Assembly (NCBI GenBank): GCA_034435435.1
Contig: DAOTXN010000149.1
Location: 1-57,286, forward strand
Source: DAOTXN01 sp034435435
GTDB taxonomy: Bacteria > Chloroflexota > Anaerolineae > S140-20
Reading direction: 5' to 3'
DNA: 57,286 nucleotides
Under the pieces are notes generated by a model. It saw only the letters and a program-made list of their open reading frames with translations. It had not been told where the DNA came from and made no database searches. Of this stretch, positions 1-8,316 are shown piece after piece (within the stretch, counting starts at the first letter, position 1; each line of letters starts with the position of its first letter). The position numbers were made by a program, and so were the translations under genes.

Positions 1-130
1 TTTCCATACGCGCCGTTCTGATGGCGGGTAAGAAACCCGCCCTACAGATTCGCTGACAGTTGTAGGGCGCGTTTCCATACGCGCCGTTCTGATGGCGGGT
101 AAGAAACCCGCCCTACAGATTCGCTGACAG
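1..130. repeat. 71-bp-period tandem hairpin repeat at contig start
   Basis: A 59-bp block at 1-59 recurs exactly at 72-130, giving a 71-bp period. Each block holds one hairpin (arms GGCGGGT/ACCCGCC at 23-29/35-41 and again at 94-100/106-112). The linker forms another (GGCGCGT at 66-72, ACGCGCC at 79-85). Both hairpins carry a GTAGGGC head, in opposite orientations. The contig breaks inside this array, as expected for a repeat that an assembler could not cross. Confidence 0.9.
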
Positions 131-139
131 GAGTAGCGT

Positions 140-1648
140 ATGGCTATCCTCGACGAACCCATCAAAGCGCCGCTGGAGCTAAAAAACTACATCGACGGCG
201 AGTGGGTCGAGCCAGAGGGCGACATCGTTAACGTGGTCAATCCGGCCACCGGCCAAGTCATCGCCACAGTCCCGCTTTCGACCCGCGCCGAGGTGAACCA
301 GGCAGTCGCGGCGGCCAAAGCAGCTTTTCCCGACTGGCGGCGCACGCCGCCCCTGGCTCGCGCCCGCTGTCTCTTCCGGCTCAAAGAATTGCTGGAAGCG
401 CACTTTGAGGAATTGAGCCGTATCCAGACCATGGAGCACGGCAAGACCATTGATGAGTCGCGCGGCGAGACGCGGCGCGGCATCGAGAATGTAGAGGTGG
501 CGGCCGGCATTCCGTCGTTGATGATGGGCCAGGTGCTGGAGGACATCGCCGGCGGCATGGACGAATATCTCATCCGCCAGCCGTTGGGCGTGTTTGGGGT
601 CATTACCCCGTTCAACTTTCCATTTATGATCAGCCTGTGGTTCGCGCCCTATGCCATCGCCGCCGGTAACTGCGTGGTCGTCAAGCCCGCTCCTTCTGAT
701 CCCATCTGCCAGGCCAAGATCGCCGAGTTGGTTGAAGAGGCCGGCATTCCCCCCGGGGTGTGGAACGTGGTCCACGGGGCCAACGAAGCAGCCGTGACGC
801 TGCTGGAACACCCCGACGTGAAGGGAATTTGCTTTGTGGGTTCGACGCCGGTGGGCCGTGACATTATCTACCGCAAGTGCGGTGAGACCGGCAAGCGAGT
901 CATCGCGCAGTGTGGGGCCAAGAATTTTGCCCTGGTCATGCCCGACGCCGACCTGGACAAGACCATCGCCGCGTGCATGACCTCGTTCTACGGCAATACC
1001 GGCCAACGCTGCCTGGCGAGCGCCAACCTGGTGGTGGTGGGCGAGGGCCTCGGCGCGGCCGAGTACGAGGACTTTTACCGGCGGGTGGCGGACCGGTTCA
1101 CCGAGACGGCTTCGCGCATCCGTATGGGGTACGGACTGGACGACACGGTACACATGGGACCGATTCACGACGCTCAAAAGAAGGCCAAAGTGATCGGTTA
1201 TATCGAAAAAGGCCTGCAAGAAGGCGCGACGCTGCGGCTCGATGGGCGCGACTTTGAGCTGGTCAGCGCTTTGCCCGACACGTGTTTCATCGGCCCGTCG
1301 GTCTTTGAAGACGTGACGCCCGAGATGACCATCGCCCGCGAAGAGATTTTCGGCCCGGTCGCCTGCATACTCCAGGCCCGCAGCCTCGGCCAGGCTATCG
1401 AAATGATCCACGCCAGCCCTTATGGCAACGCCGCCTCGATCTTTACCAACAACGGTCGCTGGGCGCGCGAGTTTCAATATACGGTCGAGTGTGGTAATAT
1501 TGGGATCAACGTCGGTATCGCCGCGCCGATGGCCTTTTTCCCGTTCAGCGGTATGAAAGACTCGTTCTTTGGCGTGCTGCACGGGCAGGGTCAAGAGGCC
1601 GTGCGCTTTTTCACCGAGAGTAAAGTCGTCGTCCAGAGGTGGTTCTAG
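140..1648 (+). CDS. mmsA: CoA-acylating methylmalonate-semialdehyde dehydrogenase
   Basis: NAD-dependent cytosolic aldehyde dehydrogenase that converts malonate or methylmalonate semialdehyde plus CoA to acetyl-CoA or propionyl-CoA with loss of CO2 (valine, inositol or beta-alanine breakdown). The 502 aa length is normal for the family. The nucleophile is Cys291 in GQRCLAS. The segment before it reads QCGAKNFALVMPDAD, the MMSDH type that lacks the general-base glutamate of hydrolytic aldehyde dehydrogenases. The N-terminal YIDGEW and the VFGVITPFNFP cofactor-binding region are present. ATG follows an AGGAG site at 129-133. The next gene starts at the base after the stop, and an aldehyde oxidoreductase follows, suggesting an aldehyde-handling operon. 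Substrate choice between malonic and methylmalonic semialdehyde cannot be read from the sequence. Confidence 0.9.
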   Translation: MAILDEPIKAPLELKNYIDGEWVEPEGDIVNVVNPATGQVIATVPLSTRAEVNQAVAAAKAAFPDWRRTPPLARARCLFRLKELLEAHFEELSRIQTMEHGKTIDESRGETRRGIENVEVAAGIPSLMMGQVLEDIAGGMDEYLIRQPLGVFGVITPFNFPFMISLWFAPYAIAAGNCVVVKPAPSDPICQAKIAELVEEAGIPPGVWNVVHGANEAAVTLLEHPDVKGICFVGSTPVGRDIIYRKCGETGKRVIAQCGAKNFALVMPDADLDKTIAACMTSFYGNTGQRCLASANLVVVGEGLGAAEYEDFYRRVADRFTETASRIRMGYGLDDTVHMGPIHDAQKKAKVIGYIEKGLQEGATLRLDGRDFELVSALPDTCFIGPSVFEDVTPEMTIAREEIFGPVACILQARSLGQAIEMIHASPYGNAASIFTNNGRWAREFQYTVECGNIGINVGIAAPMAFFPFSGMKDSFFGVLHGQGQEAVRFFTESKVVVQRWF

Positions 1649-2092
1649 ATGGAACAGCCGCAAGTCATGACCGCCGCCATTATCCGCTTTACGGAGACAC
1701 TCCAAGACCGCGCCACCGCCTTTTACACCGCGCTGGCCGAACGATGGCCGGAACACCACGAGACGTTTCAGGCTTTTGCCGCCGAGGGCGAAAAAAACAA
1801 AACTCTGATACTGCGCACGTATCAGGAAACCATTTCCGATGCGCTAGAAGCCTCTTACTCGTTCGAGGGCTTGAATCCACAAGATTACGTCGTTGATGCC
1901 GCCTTGCCCGCCGACGCGACGCTGCCTCAGGCTGTACAGATCGCCATTGCGCTGGAAGACGCGGCGTGCGCCTTTTATACCCAGGTAGCCGAGCGTTCGG
2001 AATCGCTGTTGGCGACCATCCCCGGCGCGTTCCGGCGGGTGGTCAAAACCCGCAACAAGCGCAAGGCCAGGCTGGAAGCGATATTAAAGTAG
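1649..2092 (+). CDS. Ferritin-like / rubrerythrin-like small protein
   Basis: 147 aa, soluble, mostly helical. Two similar halves, each with a helix of the type ExxATAFYxxLAE (about residues 16-28) and EDAACAFYTQVAE (about 102-114), the spacing typical of the four-helix ferritin-like or rubrerythrin fold. A further acidic helix carries AAEGEKNK. The full set of di-iron Glu/His ligands is not evident, so it may be a degenerate or non-metal member. It begins directly after the dehydrogenase stop codon and lies 39 bp before the AOR gene, so it is probably co-transcribed. A role in redox protection or cofactor handling for the oxygen-sensitive AOR is inference only. Confidence 0.55.
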   Translation: MEQPQVMTAAIIRFTETLQDRATAFYTALAERWPEHHETFQAFAAEGEKNKTLILRTYQETISDALEASYSFEGLNPQDYVVDAALPADATLPQAVQIAIALEDAACAFYTQVAERSESLLATIPGAFRRVVKTRNKRKARLEAILK

Positions 2093-2112
2093 GGCAAGTT
2101 GCCAACTTGCCC
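2092..2112. repeat. Perfect 9-bp hairpin of the GTAGGGC family
   Basis: Arms GGGCAAGTT and AACTTGCCC with a GCC loop, preceded by the GTA head, in the short gap between the ferritin-like gene and AOR. It shares layout with the contig-start hairpins and with the hairpin at 52413-52429, while the arm bases differ. The stop codon TAG of the upstream gene lies inside the head. Confidence 0.8.
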
Positions 2113-2131
2113 CATAAGAAGGAGGTGAAAG

Positions 2132-4027
2132 ATGCCATTTGGATACCACGGCAAGATTCTGCGCGTCGATCTGACGCGAGGCAAATTAGAAATCGAAGAG
2201 CCGGACGAGAAATTTTACCGGCGCTATATGGGCGGCAGCGCACTGGGGATGTATTACTTGCTCAAAAACACCCCCGCCAACGCCGACCCGCTGGGACCGC
2301 AGAACACGCTGGTCTTGTCGCTCAGCGTGCTGACCGGGGCCGCCATCTCGGGCCAGAGCCGCATGACGGCCACGGCCAAGTCGCCGCTGACCGGCGGCGT
2401 GGGCGATGCGCAGTGCGGCGGCTTTTTCCCAGCCGAGATGAAATTCGCCGGGTTCGACGCTCTCGTCGTCACGGGCAAGGCCGACAAACCGGTCTATCTG
2501 TGGCTGCACGACGGTCAGGCTGAGCTGCGCGACGCAACTCACCTGTGGGGCAAAGTGACCGGTGAAGTGGAGGCGCTTATCAAAGAAGAGTTGGGCGACC
2601 GCAAAATCGAGGTGGCCCAGTGCGGGCCGGCGGGCGAAAAGAGCGTGCGCTTTGCTTGCATCATCAACATGTCCAATCGGGCCAACGGGCGCACCGGTTT
2701 GGGAGCGGTGATGGGCAGCAAGAACCTCAAAGCCGTGGCGGTGCGCGGCGCTCCAGGCGGGCGGCCCCAGATGGCCGACCGCGACGCGCTGCTGCAGGTC
2801 GCCAAGTGGGGAGCTGCCAACTTTGAGGCTTCGGATATTTACGGGCTGGGGATGTTTGGCACCGCCGAGGTGTTAAGCTCGCAGCACAAGGCGGGCGGCT
2901 TGCCCACACGCAACTGGTCCAGCGGCGTTTTTGAGGGTTGGGAACCCATTGATGGCAAGACCATGTACGATACCATCCTCAAAGAGCGTGACACGTGCTA
3001 CGCCTGCACCGTGCGCTGCAAGCGCGTGGTCGAGGTGACCGAGGGGCCGTACAAGGTAGACCCGCTCTACGGCGGGCCAGAATACGAGACGCTGGCGACA
3101 TTTGGCTCGTATTGCGGCATCAACGACCTGGTCGCCGTGTCGTACGCCAACCAATTGTGCAACATGTACGGGATGGATACCATCTCGTGCGGCGCGACCA
3201 TCGCCTGGGCCATGGATTGCTTTGAGCGGGGCCTCATCACGGTCGAGGACACGGGCGGGGTCGAGCTGCGCTTTGGCAATGCGGATGCGATGGTCAAAAT
3301 GACCGAGCTGATTGCCAGACGCGAAGGCTTTGGGGACCTGCTGGCCGAAGGGTCGGCGCGGGCGGCGACCAAGATAGGGCGTGGTACGCAAGACCTGGTG
3401 GTAGCGGTCAAGGGGCAAGAGTTGCCCGCCCACATGCCCCAGGTCAAGCGCAGCCTGGCCTTGATCTACGGGGTGAATCCCTTTGGCGCGGATCACCAAT
3501 CTAGCGAGCACGATGGCTCGTACAAGAGCTACCCCGACCGCATGGCCGAGCTAGACCTGATGGATCCGCAGCCGGGCAAGGCGCTCAACGCCGAAAAGGT
3601 GCGCTATGCTCTGTACACCGAGTATCTCTACAGTTGTCTCGACAGTATCAACTTGTGCCAGTTTGTATTCGGCCCGGCGTGGCATCTGTACGGCCCTAGC
3701 CAGATCGTGGACACGGTGCGGGCCATTACCGGCTGGAACGTGAGCCTGTGGGAGTTGATGAAAGTGGGCGAGCGGCGCTTGAACCTGATGCGCGCCTTTA
3801 ACGCCCGCGAGGGGTTGACCCGTGAGCACGACAAGCTGCCCAAGAAACTCTCGCAAGCGCTGGTGGGCGGCCGGAGCGATGGAGTTTTCGTCACTGTGGA
3901 AGAAGTCGAAGCGGCCAAAGACACGTATTACGCGATGGCCGGCTGGAATGTCGCCACCGGCGTGCCTCAGCGCCCCAAGCTGGAAGAACTGGGCCTGGCG
4001 TGGGTGGCGGAAGAACTGGGATTATAA
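2132..4027 (+). CDS. aor: Tungsten-dependent aldehyde:ferredoxin oxidoreductase (AOR family)
   Basis: Oxidises aldehydes to carboxylic acids with ferredoxin as acceptor, using a tungsto-bispterin cofactor and one [4Fe-4S] cluster; cytosolic and oxygen sensitive. The 631 aa length is typical. Cluster ligands are Cys289, Cys292 and Cys296 in CYACTVRC, with the fourth at Cys509 in LDSINLCQF. The N-terminal pterin-binding domain shows YMGGSALGMYYLL, and MGSKNLKAVAVRG is the family's conserved loop. A strong GAAGGAGGTG site precedes the ATG. It follows the dehydrogenase and ferritin-like genes. The predicted tungsten-enzyme radical SAM maturase lies away from it, at 18271. The AOR-type length and the placement of the cysteines are clear; which aldehyde is used is not known. 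Confidence 0.93.
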   Translation: MPFGYHGKILRVDLTRGKLEIEEPDEKFYRRYMGGSALGMYYLLKNTPANADPLGPQNTLVLSLSVLTGAAISGQSRMTATAKSPLTGGVGDAQCGGFFPAEMKFAGFDALVVTGKADKPVYLWLHDGQAELRDATHLWGKVTGEVEALIKEELGDRKIEVAQCGPAGEKSVRFACIINMSNRANGRTGLGAVMGSKNLKAVAVRGAPGGRPQMADRDALLQVAKWGAANFEASDIYGLGMFGTAEVLSSQHKAGGLPTRNWSSGVFEGWEPIDGKTMYDTILKERDTCYACTVRCKRVVEVTEGPYKVDPLYGGPEYETLATFGSYCGINDLVAVSYANQLCNMYGMDTISCGATIAWAMDCFERGLITVEDTGGVELRFGNADAMVKMTELIARREGFGDLLAEGSARAATKIGRGTQDLVVAVKGQELPAHMPQVKRSLALIYGVNPFGADHQSSEHDGSYKSYPDRMAELDLMDPQPGKALNAEKVRYALYTEYLYSCLDSINLCQFVFGPAWHLYGPSQIVDTVRAITGWNVSLWELMKVGERRLNLMRAFNAREGLTREHDKLPKKLSQALVGGRSDGVFVTVEEVEAAKDTYYAMAGWNVATGVPQRPKLEELGLAWVAEELGL

Positions 4028-4105
4028 GAAACCGCGGATGACACAGATTACACGGAAGGAACGGTTAAGGTCTGTGAAACCCGTGCCATCTGTAGTTTTT
4101 CAAAG
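4026..4105. repeat. ACACGGATT-type intergenic inverted repeat
   Basis: The gap holds GATGACACAGATTACACGGA and, inverted downstream, CTGTGAAACCCGTG...CATCTGTAG. The same sequence family occurs at 32552-32577 and 54025-54113, each time in a gap just before or inside a gene group. Confidence 0.6.
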
Positions 4106-4114
4106 GAGCACACT

Positions 4115-5284
4115 ATGAAAATCGTCGTTCTCGGCGGCGCAGGCAAGATGGGCTGCATCGCCACGCAAGACCTGGCGCTGGATGTGCGCGTGAATCAAGT
4201 CGTCATTGCCGACCGCGACGTGGACGCAGCGCGGATCGTGGCCGATTACCTGGGCAGTCCCAAAGTCCAGATCACGCGAGTGGACCTGAACGACCGGGCC
4301 GCGCTGGTGGGCCTGCTGCGCGACGCCGACGCCTGTCTCAACGCCACGGTGTATTATACCAACCTGCCGGTGATGGAGGCCTGTATCGAAGCCAAAACGC
4401 ACTATACCGACATGGGGGGGCTGTTCCACACCACTCGCAAGCAGCTCAAGCTGAGTGAGCGCTTTGCCGAGGCCGGCATTTCCGCTGTATTGGGCATGGG
4501 GTCGGCCCCGGGCGTGCCGAATCTCCAGGCTCGCTACGCCGCCGACCGGCTGGACACAATACAGTACATTCGCATCTACGACGGCATCCAACCGCCGCCG
4601 CCTGCCGCCGTGCGCTTCACCTACGCCGTGCCCACCATCGTAGACGAGATGACCATGCCGCCTATGGTCTTTCGTGACGGTGAGTTTGTGGCCTGCCAGC
4701 CGCTGACCGAGTTTGAGGATTATTGGTTTGCGCCGCCGCTGGGCCTGCTGCCGATGCACCTGTCACTGCACTCCGAAGTCGCCACACTGCCGCTCAGCTT
4801 TCAGGGTAAGGGCGTGAAGGAGTGCTTTTTCAAGATCAATTATTGGGGCATGGCCAAGGAAACGGTCGAAAAGGTGCGTGTGCTGATCGATTTTGGTTTT
4901 GATAGCAGTGCGCCGGTAGACGTAAAAGGCACATCCGTCGTGCCCCGCGACATGCTGGTGGCGATGATGAGTGGGTATGTGCCGCCCATCACTGATTTTC
5001 TCGCGCCGCCGGTCAAGCAGCCGCCCGATTGGGTCAAAGAGATCGTCACCGAGGTCAAAGGGACCCGGGACGGCAAAACCGTGACCTATCGCCTGGGCAC
5101 GCTGACCTGCAAGGGCGCGCTACCCACCGGCGTCGCGCCGGCCCGCGCCGCCGTCTGGCTGGCTCAGGGCAGGGTGCAGCCGGGCGTCCATCCTCCTGAA
5201 TTGGCGCTCGATCCATTGCCGTTTTTCAAAGAACTTGAGAGCCGCGACATTTATACCCAGGTCAGTGTGACTGAGATGTTGTAG
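4115..5284 (+). CDS. Saccharopine dehydrogenase-like NAD(P)-dependent oxidoreductase
   Basis: 389 aa. The N-terminal Rossmann fold is clear: MKIVVLGGAGKMG (GxGxxG-type loop, residues 1-13) followed by VVIADRDVDAARIVAD, whose Asp after beta-2 suggests NAD preference. The middle resembles saccharopine dehydrogenase / homospermidine-synthase-like proteins (MGSAPGVPNLQARYA). It could form or cleave a secondary amine between an amino acid and a keto acid. Real saccharopine dehydrogenase activity is not established, since no other aminoadipate-pathway enzyme is adjacent on this strand. ATG follows AAGGAGC. It converges on the ATP-grasp/aminomutase pair at 5423-7851, and a hairpin lies between them. 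Function beyond the family is unknown. Confidence 0.75.
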   Translation: MKIVVLGGAGKMGCIATQDLALDVRVNQVVIADRDVDAARIVADYLGSPKVQITRVDLNDRAALVGLLRDADACLNATVYYTNLPVMEACIEAKTHYTDMGGLFHTTRKQLKLSERFAEAGISAVLGMGSAPGVPNLQARYAADRLDTIQYIRIYDGIQPPPPAAVRFTYAVPTIVDEMTMPPMVFRDGEFVACQPLTEFEDYWFAPPLGLLPMHLSLHSEVATLPLSFQGKGVKECFFKINYWGMAKETVEKVRVLIDFGFDSSAPVDVKGTSVVPRDMLVAMMSGYVPPITDFLAPPVKQPPDWVKEIVTEVKGTRDGKTVTYRLGTLTCKGALPTGVAPARAAVWLAQGRVQPGVHPPELALDPLPFFKELESRDIYTQVSVTEML

Positions 5285-5334
5285 ACGTTCTTTGCCCTGA
5301 TGGCCCGCTGGCGCATCGGGATTCACGAAATTGT

Positions 5335-5378
5335 AAAAAACGACGCCCACCCGCATTGCGACATTTAGGGTGGGCGTC
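5335..5378 (-). terminator. Rho-independent terminator of the ATP-grasp/aminomutase operon
   Basis: Perfect 11-bp arms GACGCCCACCC (5342-5352) and GGGTGGGCGTC (5368-5378). Read on the minus strand the stem is followed after one base by six Ts (AAAAAA at 5335-5340 on plus). It can also slow transcription from the convergent 4115 gene, though that side lacks a T-run. Confidence 0.85.
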
Positions 5379-5422
5379 TTGCACTCAGTCAGTGGGTTAG
5401 ATAGCGATTTCAGCCCTGCTCG

Positions 5423-6487
5423 CTACACCAACCCATATCGCTCAACCGCTTCGTTCAGGATCATATTGACGAGTTCTGCGTGGCTGATGCCGGCAGCCCG
5501 GGCTTCGATCACCAGGTCGCTCACGTCGGGCGACAGGCCGGGCAAGGGGTTGATCTCCAAAATGTAGGGTTTGTCCCCAGCGGTCCTATCTAGTCTAAAG
5601 TCTACGCGGGCCACGTCCAGGCAGCCGGTGATGCGGAACGTCGCCGCCGCCAGCCAGTTCAGCTCTTCGACCTGCTCCTCGGTCAGCGGGGCCGGGCACA
5701 GATAGTTGAGCTGATCGGCCAGCTCGACTTTGGCGTGTTGAGTGTAGATGCCAGCCTCTTGCTCGTTGTATTGCCCCAAGTCGATCTCCAGCGGCGGCAG
5801 GAAGCACAGGCCGCGCTGCACGCGGGGCGCGTCTTCGTCTTCGGGCACGCGCCAGGCCACAGGCGGGGTCAAGTTGCCCACCATTCCCACAGTCAGGTCC
5901 GGTCCGGCGATGAAGCGCTCTACCAGCACCGGCTCCTGATATGCCGCGAGGGTGGAGCGAATCTGTTCCCGCAGTTGGGCTTCGTCGTACACCACAGATT
6001 TGGGACTGATGCCCATACCGGTCCCCTGGCGGCTGGGTTTGACGAACATGGGGAAGCACATATCGTCGTTCAACGGTTCGTTGGGACGCTCAAAGACCTG
6101 AAATGGCGGTGTGGGCAGGTCGTGATAGCGCAACACGCGCTTGGTCATCGGTTTATCCAGCGCCAATGCCAGCGTCAAGACCTGCGAACCAGTGTAGGGG
6201 ACGCGCAGCATCTCCAGAACGGCGGGTACTTGGGCCTCGCGGCTGTCGCCAAAGTGGCCCTCGCAGATATTGAAGCAGATGTCGGGCTGTACGTCGCGCA
6301 GGCGGTCGTACAAGGTGATGTCGCCTTCCAAAAATGTGACACGATGGCCGGCTTGTTGGAGCGCCTCGGTGATGGCGTTGACAGTCCTTTCCGAGTCCAG
6401 GTCCGACCAATAGTCGTCGGGGATGCCCGGCCAGGTGGGGGCGTTTTTCTTCAAGTTGGCCAGCAGGGCCACGTGTAGTGTTGACAT
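5423..6487 (-). CDS. D-alanine-D-alanine ligase-like ATP-grasp enzyme
   Basis: 354 aa ATP-grasp ligase expected to join a carboxylate to an amine through an acyl phosphate. Family marks: EGHFGDSREAQVPAVLE then RVPYTGS (the N-terminal Ddl region), ALDKPMTK, VKPSRQGTGMG (ATP loop), VERFIAGPDLTVGMVG and LEINPLPGLSPDVSD (metal-binding Glu/Asn). It departs from housekeeping Ddl at substrate positions: GTGMG replaces GSSVG, GPDLT replaces GREIT, and HGxxGEDG is reduced to EGHFGDS. I therefore infer a different amino-acid substrate. Its ATG overlaps the stop of the aminomutase gene (TAATG), so the two are translated together. The obvious candidate substrate is beta-lysine, but nothing in the sequence proves it; a divergent cell-wall ligase remains possible. 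Confidence 0.75.
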   Translation of the reverse strand: MSTLHVALLANLKKNAPTWPGIPDDYWSDLDSERTVNAITEALQQAGHRVTFLEGDITLYDRLRDVQPDICFNICEGHFGDSREAQVPAVLEMLRVPYTGSQVLTLALALDKPMTKRVLRYHDLPTPPFQVFERPNEPLNDDMCFPMFVKPSRQGTGMGISPKSVVYDEAQLREQIRSTLAAYQEPVLVERFIAGPDLTVGMVGNLTPPVAWRVPEDEDAPRVQRGLCFLPPLEIDLGQYNEQEAGIYTQHAKVELADQLNYLCPAPLTEEQVEELNWLAAATFRITGCLDVARVDFRLDRTAGDKPYILEINPLPGLSPDVSDLVIEARAAGISHAELVNMILNEAVERYGLV

Positions 6488-7851
6488 TAACTCGTCTCCT
6501 CCTCGTGGGCAAGCTGCTGCTTGAGGGGCATCCAGCGAATGCGAGTCAAACGTTGATGCGTGCGCTCAAAACCTTCGGGCGCGATGGACATCTGCTGACC
6601 GGCCAGCAATCCGGCTACACCTTCCTGGCCTTCTTCGTCGCGCCGCGCCTGGCAAGCAGGGCAGCGGGTCGGATCGTGCGGTTGATAGTCGGCCGGCTCG
6701 GTGTAGGTAGTGATAAAGCCTTCAAAGTTGCGCACGACGATTCGATGGTCACCCTGGCTAAGCACATATTGGGGCATGATAGGAATTTTGCCTCCGCCGC
6801 CGGGCGCGTCGATCACGTAGGTAGGCACGGCATAGCCTGATGTGTGCCCACGGAGCGACTCGATAATCTGGATGCCGGTCGCCACCGAGGTGCGAAAGTG
6901 GCCTGCTCCGGCCACCAGGTCGCATTGGTATACATAGTAAGGACGCACGCGGACTTTTACGAGCGCATGAACCAATTCCCTCATCACGTTGGGGCAATCG
7001 TTGACTCCTGCTAACAATACCGACTGGCAGCCCAGGGGGATACCGGCGTCGGCCAGCAGCGCGCAGGCCCTCTGCACTTCGGGCGCGATCTCTTTGGGAT
7101 GGTTAAAGTGAATATTCATCCACAGCGGGTGGAACTGGCGCAGCATGTTAACCAACCCCTCGTCTATGCGCTGAGGCAAAAACACCGGCACCCGCGTGCC
7201 GATGCGGATGATCTCCACGTGGGGAATGGCTCGCAGGCGGCGCAATAGGTCTTCCAGGAGGCGCGGCGGTAGAGTGAGGGGGTCGCCGCCGGAGAGCAGC
7301 ACGTCGCGGATATTCTCGTTGCCCGCGATATACAGAATTTGCTTCTCATAGTCGGTGCGGGCAAATTGGGCCGCTGCGTCGCCCACGATGCGGCTGCGAG
7401 TGCAGTAGCGGCAATAGCTGGCGCATTGGGTCGTGACCAGCATGAGCACCCGATCGGGGTAGCGGTGTACCAGGCCGGGCACGGGCGAATGAGTCTCTTC
7501 GCCGAGCGAGTCCACCATCATCGCATCAAAGCCTTGTAACTCGCGTCCAGTGGGGATAACCTGGCGGCGGATCGGACAGGTCGGGTCGTGCGGGTCAATC
7601 AGCGAGGCAAAGTAGGGGGTGATGTCAAGCCGAAAACGATGCTCGGCTTTGACCCCTTGCTCTTCTTCAGGGGTCAGGTGGATCAGTTGCGAGAGCTCAT
7701 CAAAAGTATTCAGGCGATGGCTGAGTTGCCAGCGCCAGTCGTCCCACTTTTCATCGGGGACGTCGCTCCAAATCGCCGGTCGTGGTGTGCGCGGGTGTGT
7801 CACCTGTTGCGCTGTGTACCCGACCGGCCCACTACCTCCATAATCGTCCAT
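6487..7851 (-). CDS. kamA: Lysine 2,3-aminomutase (radical SAM, PLP)
   Basis: Converts L-lysine to L-beta-lysine with a [4Fe-4S] cluster, S-adenosylmethionine and pyridoxal phosphate. The cluster motif CASYCRYC gives Cys143, Cys147 and Cys150. LLSGGDPLTL is the SAM-binding region, and GGGGK near the end holds the PLP lysine. The two aspartates that recognise the lysine side-chain amine in characterised enzymes appear present in QCDLVAG and VIDAPGGGG; glutamate 2,3-aminomutases differ there. I start at ATG 7851, preceded by ATAGGAGCC; an upstream TTG at 7890 has no such site. The C-terminus overlaps the ATP-grasp gene. A 465-nt gap with several inverted repeats separates it from the upstream terminator. 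Confidence 0.9.
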   Translation of the reverse strand: MDDYGGSGPVGYTAQQVTHPRTPRPAIWSDVPDEKWDDWRWQLSHRLNTFDELSQLIHLTPEEEQGVKAEHRFRLDITPYFASLIDPHDPTCPIRRQVIPTGRELQGFDAMMVDSLGEETHSPVPGLVHRYPDRVLMLVTTQCASYCRYCTRSRIVGDAAAQFARTDYEKQILYIAGNENIRDVLLSGGDPLTLPPRLLEDLLRRLRAIPHVEIIRIGTRVPVFLPQRIDEGLVNMLRQFHPLWMNIHFNHPKEIAPEVQRACALLADAGIPLGCQSVLLAGVNDCPNVMRELVHALVKVRVRPYYVYQCDLVAGAGHFRTSVATGIQIIESLRGHTSGYAVPTYVIDAPGGGGKIPIMPQYVLSQGDHRIVVRNFEGFITTYTEPADYQPHDPTRCPACQARRDEEGQEGVAGLLAGQQMSIAPEGFERTHQRLTRIRWMPLKQQLAHEEETS

Positions 7852-8316
7852 CTTGGCTCCTATTTCTTGATATGGTTTTGCTCCTGCCAATTCGTGGATC
7901 GGCAGGTGGCTAACGAGTGAAAGATACCGCGAACCAGGTCAGTTGTCTTGGTTTTGTCATCGCGTCGCAGGCAAATGTGTGCGGTCCACCTACCCAGACC
8001 CAAGCAGACGTAGGCAAACAGACAAAATGGGAATTGGACCGCAGAGCGTTTTTTGGTTGCGACCAGCGCCAGTCTCGAGGTTCTACAAGAGATCCGTGCG
8101 TCAAGTTAAGAAAACATTGGCCCCACTCTGATTCTGGACAGATGGGTTGGGGTTCTCGTTTGGATCTACATAGACTGGCGCGCCTCAGTTTCCGATTTCG
8201 ACAACTGGCGTGAAGCAGTTGTTTGGCTCGGGGATCATTGAGTATATTTTACCGCATATTGTCAATTCTGCCAAATCTTTGATGGCGCGATAGGAACAGC
8301 ATAAAAACAGGTATGC
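7852..8316. other. Hairpin-rich non-coding gap upstream of the aminomutase
   Basis: No convincing gene. Perfect inverted repeats are TGCGGTCCA (7980-7988) with TGGACCGCA (8035-8043), with a nested CCTAC/GTAGG pair between them, and ACAACTG (8201-8207) with CAGTTGT (8216-8222). A weaker CCCACTCTG / CAGATGGG pair lies near 8122-8145. On the minus strand TTGACA and TATACT occur near 8240-8265, but only 13 bp apart, too close for a standard promoter. A structured 5' leader RNA for the aminomutase mRNA is possible. Confidence 0.4.

Noticed and set aside
1..130. CRISPR array
   Set aside because: Only two units, no unique spacers, and each unit is a hairpin; a tandem intergenic repeat.
179..1759. 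526-codon open frame on the minus strand
   Set aside because: Antisense to the complete methylmalonate-semialdehyde dehydrogenase gene, with no family signature; a GC-driven shadow frame.
7917..8213. 98-codon open frame in the aminomutase upstream gap
   Set aside because: GTG start without ribosome site, crosses the inverted repeats, no recognisable protein pattern.
8235..8270. TTGACA and TATACT on the minus strand as a promoter for the aminomutase
   Set aside because: Good boxes, but only 13 bp apart; sigma70 needs about 16-18 bp.
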